DNA from: Lineolata rhizophorae
Lineage: Eukaryota > Ascomycota > Dothideomycetes > Lineolatales > Lineolataceae
Reading direction: 5' to 3'
Assembly: GCA_010093515.1 (NCBI GenBank)
Contig: MU001680.1
Location: 314,735 to 378,734, forward strand
DNA length: 64,000 nucleotides
Notes under the pieces: model-generated
Seen by the model: the letters and a program-made list of their open reading frames with translations, nothing else
Databases searched by the model: none
Told to the model about the DNA's origin: nothing
In this document: positions 48,173 through 60,640 of the stretch, in pieces
How the letters are laid out: every line of letters starts with the position of its first letter
Position numbering within the stretch: position 1 is the stretch's first letter
Made by a program: the position numbers and the translations under genes

Positions 48173-50813
48173 CTACCGACGTCGAGCGGCCATGACTGGC
48201 TGCGGGTGGGTCAGACCGCCAATAGAGCCGCCGACGGGGCCCTCATGCATCGTTTTCCTGCGCTTCAGGCCGTCAACGTCAGGACTGACCTCGCCGTTTT
48301 CGGGTCGGGCATACTGGTCTTGGTCGTCATCCTCGCGCATGCGCTTGTTCGACGACGCGCCGTTGGCGGCGCCGTACGGCGCGCTCGCGTAGCCGGTCTG
48401 CATGGTGCTCGGCGCCGCGTACGTCTCCGCCGTGGCGCTGCCGTTTGGCGGGCCGCGGTTGTCCATGACGGCGTACAGGTTGCTGGACGGGGGTTGCGGG
48501 GCACGCTGTGGCGTGCTGTACGACGGGGGCCACTGCGACTGCGCGGTGCTGGTGGTGCGGGGCGTAGCGCGGCCCGAGCCGTTCTGATGCGAAGGCGAAC
48601 CCGTCATTTCGGGCGAAAGATGGGGGTGCTCGCCATGCAACGCCGGAGCTGGCGGAGCCGGATTGTATCCGTAGGCAGGCCGGCTCGCATTGTACGGGGC
48701 ACTCGTGTGAGTATATTCACTTTCGTGCTCGTGTTCTCCTTCCTCTCCGGCCGCGTGACCAACTTGCTCCGGCGGAACATGGGTCAGCAGTGACTCAGGA
48801 GGCTTCGAGTCTGGCGCGGCAGGCTCCTCCGGCCCAATCTTGGTAGGCGGCGCCATCTCATTCTTCGGATAGTTTGCCGACTGCATGGGCCTGGAATATT
48901 GCTGCGAGCTGTATGGCGCCGGCTGTTGAACCGGCGGCGCGGTGTACATCGGGCGCTGGCTGTCGTACCCCTGTGTCGTTTGATACTGGGGCATATTCCC
49001 CATACTGCCAGGCGGGGTAGATGCAGGTGTGTTAGGCACGGAGCGAGCGTTACTCAATCCGGTATCGATGGACAGAGGCTGGCTCCCCTGCATATTTGAA
49101 ACGCTTTGGCCTCCCCACTCGTATGAGCTACCCTGGTTGCCCATACCGATCAAACTCGACGCGCTCGTAGGTGGCGTAGGGAACGTGTGCGCACGATCGA
49201 TGCCGGGACGCCCGGATGCCGGGTGCGGTGCGATTGAGTGCGACGGCTGGTGGACGTGAGACGAGACAGGGTTGCTGATCGAGTGGTGATGGTGGAGCGA
49301 AGGAGGCTGCGAGCTTTGGGGCGGCGCCGTGAGGTATCGCTGTTGAGGCTGATCAGCCCGCCGTCTGTCAACAGCAGCCATGGCGGCACTTGCACCAACG
49401 CCAGCCCCTCGCTGATTCGAGGGGTGGTAGAGCAAAGCCCCGATGTCATGTACGAACAACGGGTAGAGCAATTCCGTGATCTTCTCCTTGTTGGCGAAAT
49501 CGAGAGCCCGCTCGAAGGGGATCCTGCGCAATAAAGGTGGATTAGATCATCTATCGTGTAGAACGATTACTCCCAAGCGGGCGATTGAAGCTTACCAGAC
49601 ACCCTTGAGGTGCATCGGTCCGATCTTCACGACATGGCGAGTCTTTTCGCTCTTGAGGATACCATCCCTGCGTCCCCGGGTCATACCCGCCACGTTGAGT
49701 AGCTTCGTGCCGTTGATCATGTGGTTGTCTAAGAAGTGCGTTAGCAAATGTCGAGAACAGATCACATAAATGCGCGTGTGCACAGAAAAAACGCATACCT
49801 TCGCGCCTCGCCACGCAGACACCCTTGGCTTCCACTTGGAAGCACAAGCTGCCTTCATCTTCCCAAAGAGTCGCCGTCACCCGAGGCTTCATGCCGGGAG
49901 GCGCGATTTGTCCGGTTGTGTCGAAAGTGTGGCCCTGCCCGTAAGGCTGCGGAGCAGGCAGTGTCGACGACTGCGGCGTGGTCATTGCTGCGCGAGATCG
50001 TGGTGTTAGCGGCTTGGTTAAACCTACAAATGGAGCGAGAATACGAAGGTAGAACAGACAAAAATTAAGCTTACCGGGAAGCGGGAGGCTCTGCGGAACC
50101 GGTGGAACCATGGACTGGCTCATCGAAGTGGTCGCGGGCTGCCCGGCTGACGGTGCAGGCGTCGGGTAGCCATACTGCGTGTATGACGTCTGCGAGGTGG
50201 AATAGCTCTGCGGACCCGGCTGCAGAAGCGTTGGCTGCTGAAACTGCGAATAGTGACTCATGCTGGGAGGCGCAGACGAAGACGCGTGCGCAGGGTTTCC
50301 AGGCATATGAGATTGGTTCACATCGCCGTACCCATGCATCGAGTTCATGCTGCCGTAAGACTCGTTTCCGTAACCGTAGCTATGAACGCTTCCCTGGTGG
50401 CTGTACGGCGACTCTTGTTGGGAATTGACATTCAAAGGCTGGTGGTCTCGGGAGAGCGACTGGGGCGTCTGCTCGGGCGACGGCGTCTTGAAGCCGTTGG
50501 CGTGCCCCCCGTTGACCGAAGACGAGTAGGACGTGTTGGAGCCGGCGCTGTTCACTACCGACGATCCGCTGAAGGACCCACCCCGAGGCGACGACGAAGT
50601 TGACGACGAACTCGCCTGCGGCTGTACTTGGGGCAGCGCAGGAAGCCGATCGGTCGACACAGCTGGGCGCGGCGCGTAGTGCGGGTTATACCACGATGCT
50701 TCGCCGGCGCCTCGGGAGTGAACCTGGGAAATGGACGGCAGAGCCAGCTTTTCGGTATTGCCCGGACGAACCGTTACAAAGGACAGAGGGGAGATTGCCG
50801 AAGCAAGGCACAA
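48173..50813 (-). CDS. stuA/asm-1: APSES-type transcription factor StuA/Asm-1
   Basis: StuA-class factors bind DNA through the APSES domain and control conidiophore shape, fruiting and other development. Exons that join in phase are up to 50813-50075, 49987-49799, 49728-49596 and 49523-48173, with introns of 87, 70 and 72 bp. The APSES domain spans three exons: [80 protein letters not shown] and [15 protein letters not shown]. The N-terminal part is rich in Ser, Gln, Tyr and Pro ([16 protein letters not shown]). The C-terminal part is Pro/Ser-rich and ends with a bipartite basic signal, NKRMRE...LKRRKT, then [11 protein letters not shown], as in the family. The start is unsettled: the first frame is open to 50813 without an ATG, so translation begins either at the ATG at 50348 or in an upstream exon. 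stuA genes are known for long leaders and two transcripts. Confidence 0.92.
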
Positions 50814-51848
50814 CCGAACGTTCTATTCACCTTTTTCGCGAGCAGAAGCTTCCGAGTCCAGAAGGGAAATGGGAAAAAAAGAAAGACTCTAGCCGAGCTG
50901 CCGCGGTGGTGGTTGGGCAGCGCGCCAAGGCAACGGTTTCAAAGTGTGCGCCGGTATCCGGTGCAATCTTTAGCTGAAAGCACCCTTCCGCTCGACTGAT
51001 GGTCTAGGTTGGCCGATAAGGATGTCCAGCGTGGCAACCTGGCGCGCCGTCTTGAGCGTGTTTGCTGCTGGGCAATGAAACCAGGTCCGCTTTCAAGTCA
51101 GTAGCCGGTGCGGCAAATTCACTCCGACAAACGGCGGTCAAAACTGGAAGTTCAGACACACGCTTCCACAACGCGGGGAGCAAGAGGCGGCGGCTCTTTT
51201 CGTGGTTCCAAAAAATTCACTCGTAAATGTGTCGTCAAAGCGTGCGGCGCTTTTCTCGTCCTCAGGGTTCTTGTCCGATAGGTAGCACAGCACCGAGGAA
51301 TTCGGTGGGTGGCCGTGTGAAGCAAGAATGCAGAAGTGGGCGGCTCGACAAAAGAGATGGTCGGGAGACCAGAACGCCTCAATGCCTTTTGCACGGACAG
51401 CCCGAAGCCGAAGAACCAGGGTCGTTAAGTCGTCGCGGGTCGTGAGCAGTAAAATAAAATGGGAAAAGCGGGGGGGCGCGCAAGGCGGGAGAAACGTCGA
51501 TGGCTTTTTTTTTGACGGGGCTTGTTTCAATGCACGCTACGAGACGAAACAGCAGCAGCCGACAAGGCGGAACACCTTCACTCGACAAGACGAACTCGCG
51601 GAAACAGCCAACGCAATGCAATTGACGAAAAGAATATTCGTCCGGCGGGAGCAATGCGGCGCGGAGGGGAGGAAATGCCGGCAACAATTTTCTAGGTCGT
51701 AACGGTCGTTACTTCGTTGCGCCGGGGACGGCGGGGACGGCGCATGCAGCGGGGACCTGCGGTTGGCCTCTTGCTTTGGGAGCCTGATAGCAAGGCCTAG
51801 GTTCGGCGCGAAGGGAAAGAGAGCTCCCGAGCGTCAGTGAGAGGGACG

Positions 51849-51867
51849 GTGTGTGTGTGTGTGTGTG
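51849..51867. repeat. GT dinucleotide microsatellite
   Basis: An uninterrupted GT run of 19 bases lies on the plus strand (CA on the stuA strand), next to the long purine tract. Confidence 0.9.
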
Positions 51868-51943
51868 ACGGGGAGAGACGGGTCGCGGCACAAGAGAGTG
51901 GCGCACCTTGTCCTCCGCAGACGACTGCGAATGGGAGCACAAA

Positions 51944-52101
51944 GAGGATGGGAGAGAGGGAGAAAGAGAGAGAGCGCGAGCGCGAGGCCTGGGAGGGAGG
52001 AGTGAGGAGGGAGTGTGAGCGAGAGAGAGAGAGACAGAGAGAGAGGGAGAGGATGGGGGGGGAGTGGTTGGAGGAGGGAGTGGTGGGAAAGGCGGGAAAA
52101 G
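51944..52101. repeat. purine/pyrimidine tract with GA repeats
   Basis: About 160 bases are almost wholly purine on the plus strand, with several GA runs (for example 51968-51978 and 52019-52050) and a G-rich end. On the stuA coding strand the same stretch is CT-rich, the composition usual just upstream of fungal transcription starts. It could mark a stuA start site and can in principle form a triplex. Confidence 0.75.
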
Positions 52102-54200
52102 GTTTAGAGGCGGAGGAGGTTGGGATGCGTCCGCTGCTAGTGCGGAAGCCGGCTGGGCGCGAAACGAGCGAGCCCAGCCAGGCCGCCGGAGATAGGCGAG
52201 CGCGGGAGGCAGGAAAAGTCGACTGGCAAGGGAAACGGGCGTGGCGCTGGGCCGGGCGCGGGGAGCAGCAGCAGGGCCGGGAAGCGGCCGGGGGAACTGG
52301 GGAACGGGGTGGCAGGAGGGAACGAGAGGGCCGCTACGCACCGGCGCGCGAGAGCAATTGAAGATGCGGCGCAACGAGAGGACGCCGGGCTGGGTAGCAG
52401 GGCCGGCGGTGCTGCCGGAGAGATCAGAAGCTTCGGTCCCTCTCACGGGCGGGCGTGGAGGCGGCGCGTCCTGAGGAACGGCCGTGTTCTGGCGCTGCAC
52501 CAGACGATTCTGTGCAGGCGCGGGCGGCAGCGCAGGCGGCAGCGCGGGCGGGCCTCTGCGTGTACAGCTCAAGCCGCGCGCTGGTGCGGTGGGGACTGGC
52601 GGGCGGGCGCGGCAAGAGATTGGGGTTCCTCTCGAACAAAGAAGAGCGGACGGTCTCAGGATGCGTGCGCGGGACGGCGCGAGGAGACGCACATGGACCG
52701 AGCAGGATGGGGATGGCGGAAGAGCACCAGAGAGGTCGGACGCCCGTCTGCAAAGCTCTGCAAGGCGGTGCAGGTCGGCCTGTACCTAAAAGGCGGGTTG
52801 GAGGGCTTTTGGGGCGAGGGGGAGATCTCTTGGGGCTACCCCGGCGCATCAGCACGGGGCTCGCCCGCACCGCCGACAAGTCAATCATCGAGCAATCTAC
52901 AACGGCCGCTGCCACCGGCGCCGTCGCCGCACAAATCCAGCACGGAGCCCCGCGGGAGCAGCCACCCGGCAGCGGGCGGCGGGTTTCGATACAGACACAG
53001 CACGAAATTCCCGTCCGGATAGAGCGCTTTCGGCGAGGGAAGGACCGGGGGTTGTCTCTATTGGGGTTTTTTTGGTGCTCTGGGGAGGGAGGGGCTGGAG
53101 GGGGGTGTTGCGGACGGGTGCGTGTGAGCGGGCACCGGCCACGGGCCGCACGGCGGCAGGAGAGAAGAGAGAGAGAGGGAGAGCTTTGCCGGCTCACTGG
53201 CCCTCTCTCTAGGGTTTGGACGCGAGGCCCGCGCAGGGCCGTTTGGCGCGCACGGGGAGAGGGTGGAGGAGGAGCAGGCAAGGGCCGGCTGGCGGCCGCG
53301 GAGGCTTGCCCTGCCGGCGCAGGTGCGGGCTGCAGCAGCGCGGTGCTTGGCGGCCGGGCCTGCCACGGACGGCGCAGGGCCGGTTCTGGCAGGCAGTGGC
53401 TCTGGCGGGCGGCTGGCCGTGGGCGCGACTGGCGGACGGCCGGCGGGGGAGCGCGCCCGGGTGTGCGCTGGCCGGCGGTGGGTGGGTGGGCGCACCGGCG
53501 CTGCTGGCTGGCCCGTCGTGGAGGCGGTCGCGGCGGCGGCATGCAGCGGCGGCCCAGGCCCGTGCCCGTGCGCCCCCTCCGTCCCCGACGCCGCGACTGG
53601 GCGCCAGAGGGCCCGAGGGACTCCATCCCCCTCCCCCTGCCCCTGCCCCCATGCCCGCCCGCAGACCCCATGTCCGCCACGCCGGCCCTTGGCCCATGAG
53701 CGGCCCAGGGCTGCAGCCAGCGCCAACGCTCCACACGCTCCCGCACGCACACGGCCGCCGCCGCCGCGCGCAAGCGAGCGCAGGTGCAGCCAGGTCGTCG
53801 CGCGCCCGCCAGAGAAGCCGCTTCGTCCCTGGCGTCCGTCTTGTGCGAGTCCGCGGCTGCTGCGGTTGCTGCTGTTGCTGCTGTTGCGCAGCCCTCAACT
53901 ACCTGCCTACTCCTGTCCTCTGCGGGACCGACCTCTAACTCTCGTCCGCGAAAAGTGGCACGCGAGGGCAATCGGCGCACGGCCTTTCTGCGAGTCGCGG
54001 CAGAATTGCGCTGCTGCTGCTAATTCGGGTCCGTGGGAGCCCGCAGGCCTGGGAGCGCGATAGCACCCGCCCGCTGCCCGGACCGCCCGGCCATTTGCTC
54101 CAGCAAGCAAAACCTCCCCTTAATAGCTGCAGAAGTCCTCTCGCGTGCCCTCTTATTCAGCCGCCGCCGCTCCCGGTCCTGGCCATACGCTGGTAGGTAA

Positions 54201-57200
54201 CAACATTCCCGGCCGGCTAGCCCTGCTGCTCTCGTTACTTGCTTCGCTTTCTCGTCTACTTCACTTTTTTTTTTTTTAAAGCCCTAAGAGTTCCCCAGCC
54301 GCCGCCGCCGCCGTCGCCGCCTTCGTTGCGGCTCCCCAACAGCGAGCCAGCAGCACGGGCCGACCAAGGCCCAGCCTCCCCCGCTGGCCTGATATGGGTG
54401 GGTCTTTTTTCCCTTCTCTCTCCCCTCCCCCAGCACACATCATCATCATCATCATCATCCCTCGGCGGAGGGGCGGCGCGCGGGTGTCATCTACCGTCCC
54501 GGCCAGCATGTAATTGCGGCCGACGGTCCCAGCCATCCAGAGATCGGAGGCGGCGGTCTTCTGAGCGTGGTGTGCCTTGGCCCTGTGCGCCAGTCCCGGT
54601 CCGAGACCGCCGTGCTGGTCACGGTACGGGCGCCCGTGCGGTTGGCAGGTGGCCGTGGTGGGGAAACGGCGGACAGCGGCGAGCGTGCGCGCGCGCGCTC
54701 GCGCTGCTCGCAACCGGCAAACGTGGGTGATTTGCAACATGCCCTGCGCGTCACGGGCCCAAAAAGCAAAGCGCGCGAAAAACGGGTCTCCCGCGGCGCT
54801 GCGCACGCCGTGCGCCTGGGCCCCAGGAAGTCGCGCGCGCCCTTCCCAACGGCGTCCGAAAGGGCCCGCGAGGAACGACGGCCGATGAGCGCCGCCCCCG
54901 GCCTGGCCAGAGCCGGAGCCGGCGCCGGCCAATTACGGCGCGCCCGCCGCCTGGCTAAAGTCGCCAGCGAGAGCGCCGATCGCGCGTGCAAAATGCCTCC
55001 TCGCGCGCCTCTCCGCGGCCCCAGGGAGCGTCGCTGGGCCATTGACCGAGGGCGGCGCCGATGCGAACAGGGGGAATCTCGCCAAAGGAAGCTGCCCTCT
55101 CGACGGGCTTGGCGCTCCAGTCCGCGCCCCTCGTTCGCCGGGTGCTCCCACGACGAGTCCGAGCGGCCTGCCGGAGCCTTTCCTTCGCCCCATCCCCATT
55201 CTAAGCTTGCCGCAGCGGCGCCCTCCTGGTTGGCTGGTCGGTGGCGGCCCGGCGCAGACATTGGCCTGCCCGTCCGCTCGTCGGCCCCGGGGGCGTCAGA
55301 CGATCCAGGATGGAGCGCGCCGTGGCCGTCAGCGTGGCTCGCCCGCAGCCAACAGAGCAACCTCACCTCGCCCACAGCCTCCTTGCAGGGACCCCTCGAG
55401 GCTGGTGCTACGTGGGAGCCCCAAATTCGCAACGAGCGCTGCGTGAACGGTTCCGGCCGCAAGCCAGCTGCCGTGCCGGCCAATCACGCCGCCGCTCACG
55501 GCCTTCTTACATGGCCTGTCCAAGCCTGGTCCGCCTGCCGACCCGACCTGGCCCACATTCTGCCTTCGCAGGCATCGCGCCGTGTGGGCCGTGATCCATC
55601 CGCCGACCCTCGATCCGTTACGACGACCGCCGATGCCGATGGCCGCCGCAGGCCCTTTTTCGTCGCCCTTTCCTCGTCCGGCCCGCCTTACCCAACCCGG
55701 CCGCCCGTGCCACGGGTCTGGTGTTGGATGTGTTTGACAGGGCGCGCTGATTGGCCCGCAGTTGCGGTGTGGTGTGGTGTGCGCTGGCCGTGCTAACCCC
55801 CTCCGGATTCCCATCTCGCGCTCCCCCTGCCGCCTCTCCCTCTGTTCCTCCCCAGGTCACGCCGCTGAGGCAGAGGATGATGCCCACCGGACCCTCCCCA
55901 GAAACGGCTCATCAACTGCTTCGGACGGTCTTGACGCCCAGCTAAATTAACTCTGTCCCGGCGCGCTGGGTAGCTTAGATTGCCTGGCGACACAAGACTG
56001 GAGCGAGAGCCAGGCCAGGCCGAAAGAGCGTCTGTGCCCGCAGTAAGAAAACTACCTAGGTGAGGAAGCTTGCAAAAAGGAATACGAGAATCCTCGGGAC
56101 CCGATAGGTATCCGCTCGCCCACCTATCGGCCCTCAATTCCCTATCGGCAAACCCTAAGGTTTTGGGGCTGGCGGAACAAGGGCAAAAAAGAAAATCTGC
56201 GGACTCGAGCGACGCCCGGCGCTTAACTAGCGGTGGCTGACAACTCTTGCCCCGGCCACCCTCGTTTCATCTCAGAAGCCGGGCGCTAGAAGCCACACGA
56301 GCTAAAACAACTTTTGAGCTTGTCTTCTCGAGTCGAGCCACCGCATCGCGCGCCAAATCGGACCGCCCGTTTTTGTCTCGGCCGGGATGCGTGGGCTTTG
56401 TAGCCGCGCGTCACGCGAAGAGAGAGTAGGCGGCCAGCGTCGACCGTAACCTCACCTCCAAAGGTGGCACGCACGACAACGCGTCCGGAGAAGGTATAGC
56501 TGGGAGGCGTCCGGGCCATCTCTCGCCAGCATTTCAAACCACGAGACTTGGGTGCAAGGATGGGAGACATGGTGACGATGACAACCCCTCAGCCTCAGCA
56601 GGATGCCGCGCGATTTGAGACACCGCCAACCGCCGTGTACCGTCGGTATATGGACGCGACCCGGTGGGTGCTACCACCATGGCGGGAAATGAACGTAGAG
56701 GTTGGGCCGGGTTTCATACGGCTCATTTATTTCAAAGAGAACCTGAGTTAGAGAAGGGTGTGAGCTTTGGGCGAACGGAAGTGGAACAACCAAAGACCGT
56801 CTGTTTACGCTATCTACTTTTTTATTGCCCCGTAAAACCATGGCGCCCGGGGCAGGGGGAGGGGGGGCTTTTCTGCCTTTGTAATTGTGCACCCGCCAAA
56901 ATGATGCGCTCGGCGACACCATCCTCTACGACCAGCGGATTCGGTGACTGCAAGGGCCAGTGACACGGCGTTCGCGTGGACCAGGAAATGCAAGGCGGAG
57001 CGAGCTTTAAACGTGCAGTGCGTCCGACGTGTGTCGCGATATGGAAGCGTCACAGACTTTGTGCGTGGTCTCGATTATCTTGAAGACGGAACTTCTTCGG
57101 GATGAGACGACGACCAACCACTCGCGCTGCGCCGTCCAGGTTGACAAAGTCGAATTTTACGAAGTAAGGACTCGGACGTTCGTCATCGGAGACGGCTAAT

Positions 57201-60200
57201 AATGACTTTAATTATGAAACTGTCCAACAGTCCGTCAGAAAGTGACCTGAGTGCGACTCAACGAGTGAACGAGTGGCTATCGGCGAGTGAGCAGGAACGC
57301 CGATCTCCATGAATTCCCACTTTCATTCTTGATGGTAACATCGCACCACTTGTCAATAATCGTACGTTGGCTCGGCACCATCTCGATTTTGAGTTCGGTC
57401 GACGTATACTCGGGGCTCCGCGCTACAAAACTGTGGCTTGAAGTGTCATGCTGATGCTTGCAGTGGCACACAATTTCTCCACATGCACTCCCGGTTATCG
57501 CATGTCGTAGTACATGATCGGTCTCGAGCTGCGAGGTTGGCATTTCGCAGTGTGCTTCCCTCCACCCCTCCCCTCCCCGCCGAGATCTTAGCCAGCCAGA
57601 CCAGGCCCAGCAAGGTTGATCATGGCGGCCTCGAGGAACGGGGAGCTGCGAGATCCGCGAGGCTGGGGCGACCAAGCGGACACTAAGAGGTGTGGTGTCG
57701 GTACGCAAGGCATGTAGGTACATGGTCGGGGTCCGTGGCCTTAGCAACCCACCACACCACCACACTGCCTCCTACTGCTACATACCACCTGCGCCATTAC
57801 ATACCACCATCCGGGACATCTAATTTTATACGAGAAGCGAATGCTATGGCGCACCGTGCGCCCACCACAAGCTCTATTTCCCCAAGCGCCGGACACTTTG
57901 CTTAATTGCTTCGTCATGAGCATATCCCGACGACCTTTCCCGAATGGGCCGCTCACTCCAGGCCCTGACATGACCCGGGCAGCGCTCGTTCGTTCGTTCG
58001 CTGGCCGAGTTCCGCCGCGCACGGTGGCCGGAGATGAACAGGAGACCGCAAGCCGTCTGGGGTGATGCTTCCGCGACTGGGTGAAGAACGGCCATACAAA
58101 ATCTAACCAGGTGATGCTAACTCGACGAGCGCGGGCGCAGCGCACCGCTACGTCGGAAGGCGGAGCAAAGAGAAGGCCAGCCGTGGTTCCTGCAGCCGGC
58201 GGTGGCCCCGGCAGGCCAGCGCGCGGCTCGCTCTGTGATTGGGCAGGTTTCATCTGCCGCCTGCGTCTTCCCGCAGTGCATATGCATGTGATGAGCTGCA
58301 CGATCCATGCTGGGGGGGTGGGTTGAGCTGGGGGTTGTGTGTTCCGCCCGACCAACGGAATCCTCCGCCAGCAGCCCGACCCGCAAACGATATGTATGTC
58401 GGCCACACGTTGACGGGCCGCTCCCTCAGCGTCGGGGGCGCTGCATCTCTGGGAGCGTGGCACCCATCGCTGGGACGGGGGAAGACGAGCTGGGGGACTG
58501 CCGTCCGGCCGGCGGGCGGCGCAGCAGGCCAGGCCAGGCACTTGCGGGGGACGCGGGAGCTTGCCACGGCACGCACAGCGTACATACGCACACATGCCTC
58601 CCGCACGCACCCCAACGCTGGCGCGGTACCGCAGAGGCCGCCGCGACGACAGACGGACGGCCGGCGGGCCGTTTTGTTTCTTGTTGGTCGCGAACGCCGC
58701 CGTCGCCGCCGCCGCACCACCGCCACCGCGCTCGCGTCCCGCTGGGGGCCCCGGCCGAAGCACGCACGCACACGCGCGCCCCGGGCGGCGCGCCATCCCA
58801 AGCTCCGATCGCCAGCACCCGCGCAGCGCGGAGGGCCGCCCTAGACCGTCGGCGAGACGGGCGAAGGAAGGAAAGTGGAAAAGGACCTCCAGTGGCGGGC
58901 TGCCTGTGCCCCCGGGCCCGGGGAGGCGGGGGGCACCCTTAGGTAATCGGGGCCGCTCCCCCAATCACGGACGGCCACGTCTGCGGGGCCAAGCGCGGAG
59001 GAGAGCGAGGGCCTCGGGCCCGTTATCGGGGACGGCCTGTTTCGGGCATGGGGCGGGCTGGCGACACAAGACGGCCGAGGGCCGCTCCTTGCACGCCCCG
59101 TCTGACCACGGCGCGGGCGCCGCGGGCGCCGCTGATTGGGCCGCGCCCCGACCCCGGCCGGGCCCGGCGCAAGGCAGGGTCTCCGCCCGTCTGTCTCTGC
59201 CGACCTGTTGCGCCTCTCGCGCAACCTCCACGCCGCCCTCTGCTGCCGCCGCCGCTGCTGCCGCTGCGCCGGAAACCCGTGCGCCGCCATGTGCCACCGT
59301 CGCCATCTCGATAAGTCGATGCGGTTTTCTAGCGCCGTCCGCCTTCGAAGACAGACCCTCAATGTCCTCGAAAAGCTCGACTCCCGGTCCCGCCCTCGCC
59401 CACCCCCATTCCGCGCCTACCCAACAACGACGACACCCCCCCACCATCGATCCCTTCACCGCCATTCCTACCCTTGCAGCCACCGCACCATCTACCCGAA
59501 GTCCCGACCAGCATGTCCGACAATCTGCCTCATTGCCCGGCATGGATCGCGACACACCAACGATCCCATTCTGGGCCGTCCCCCACCGCACGCAAACCTC
59601 CGAACTATTTTTTTTTTTTTGGCGCCCTTCCTCCGCCTTCACAAACTCGCTCCGGCCTGCCGTAACTCGCCAAGGCCCGTGCCGCAATACGGACAGCGCG
59701 CGCTCTTCCCGGCCGAGAGCCTCGCGCCGATTAGGAAGAGGTTGGCGACTTCAATTGTCCGCACCAACCGTTCGACCCGCTTCGGCGTTCTCCCCACATC
59801 GTTTGACGCCCACACGCGCACCCCCCCTCCCCTCCCCTCCTTTCCCGCCACGCATTTTGTTTTTCGCTCTTCCGTTCCGTCTCCATGATAAGTCTACACC
59901 AGCCATCCGGCGATGCCTCCTTCCTTTCTCACCACCTAGTCCGTGCCGCCTGAACGAGGCCCGCGAAAAGAAGAGGGCTGGCTTCGGAAGATACAGCCGC
60001 CCCGTCCTTTTTGCCCGCTTCCGCGGCCCCAAAGCACGACATACATGCATACGCCTGAGCGGCGGCGCTTCATGCAAACTGCAGACTGCTGCAAACTGCA
60101 AACTGCAATGCAGCGGACCTAGATCTTCCCCAGGTTGCCTCTTGCTGTTCGCCTCCCCCTTAGATCCCCTTTTTCTTTTCCTCGGTTTTGTTTTTTTTTT

Positions 60201-60640
60201 TTTCCTGCCCCAACGGCGATGCGGCCAGCCGCCGTGCTCGACCCTCGCCCGAGGGGGCGCCTCAATGGTCCTCGGTCTGCTCAATTGGCGTCATCTTGCC
60301 TTTGCGACAGATGGATGTCTCAGACAGCTGCCCGCATGGTGTGGCGGGGGCCCTTCCCAAATCGTGCGGGGCTCCGCCGTTATAGGGCCTCCTCCCCCAT
60401 CCAGCTGGGGGATTTTATCCCGTGTAGGTTCTCTTTAGCCAGTGCAGAAGAGCACGACAACCCGTCGATGCGGATCTGCGATCTTAGTCTGGTTTTCCAA
60501 CAGCAAGTAGAACCTTCCTTAGTAGCCCGGAGCCCTGTCCTTTCTACCATACTACGTGTGTATGCACCGCGGCCCCCGCCGCGGGGGGCCATGATCCACA
60601 AGCGGTTTTGCATGCTCCCGCCCAGCTAGTAACCGAGAAG
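54201..60640. other. GC-rich gene desert upstream of stuA
   Basis: I support no gene here. Open frames of 200 to 625 codons occur in several frames at once, for example 54567-55796 and 58561-60438 on plus and 57741-58964 on minus. They are dominated by Arg, Pro, Ala and Gly and show no domain or splice support. Homopolymer runs of T13 lie at 54265-54277, 59608-59620 and 60191-60203, and a CAT microsatellite at 54438-54459. A C/CT-rich plus-strand stretch lies at about 59817-59860. The region may carry distal regulatory sequence or non-coding transcripts, but nothing in the sequence proves it. Confidence 0.45.
54438..54459 (+). repeat. CAT trinucleotide microsatellite
   Basis: Seven uninterrupted CAT units lie in the GC-rich desert upstream of stuA. 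Confidence 0.85.

Larger units (their letters stand above)
50814..54200 (-). promoter_or_regulatory. probable stuA leader and promoter region, GC-rich
   Basis: This lies upstream of the minus-strand stuA gene. It is GC-rich and contains a GT microsatellite at 51849-51867, a purine tract at 51944-52101 (pyrimidine on the stuA strand) and many GCG/CTG runs (for example 53865-53890). Long frames such as 52424-53980 (minus) and 52455-53699 (plus) overlap each other, are rich in Arg, Pro, Ala and Gly and show no domain. I read them as artefacts of composition. By family knowledge stuA has a long 5' leader, and this is where it should be. Confidence 0.5.

Noticed and set aside
52424-53980. 518-codon open frame on the minus strand upstream of stuA
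   Set aside because: It overlaps a 414-codon frame on the other strand, has low-complexity composition and no recognisable motif. It is more likely leader or promoter sequence.
54567-55796. 409-codon open frame on the plus strand
   Set aside because: Same GC-driven character, with a competing minus-strand frame of 330 codons over the same bases.
58561-60438. 625-codon open frame on the plus strand
   Set aside because: It lies in very GC-rich DNA with equally long frames in other phases, is made of Arg/Pro/Ala/Ser runs and homopolymers, and has no domain or splice support.
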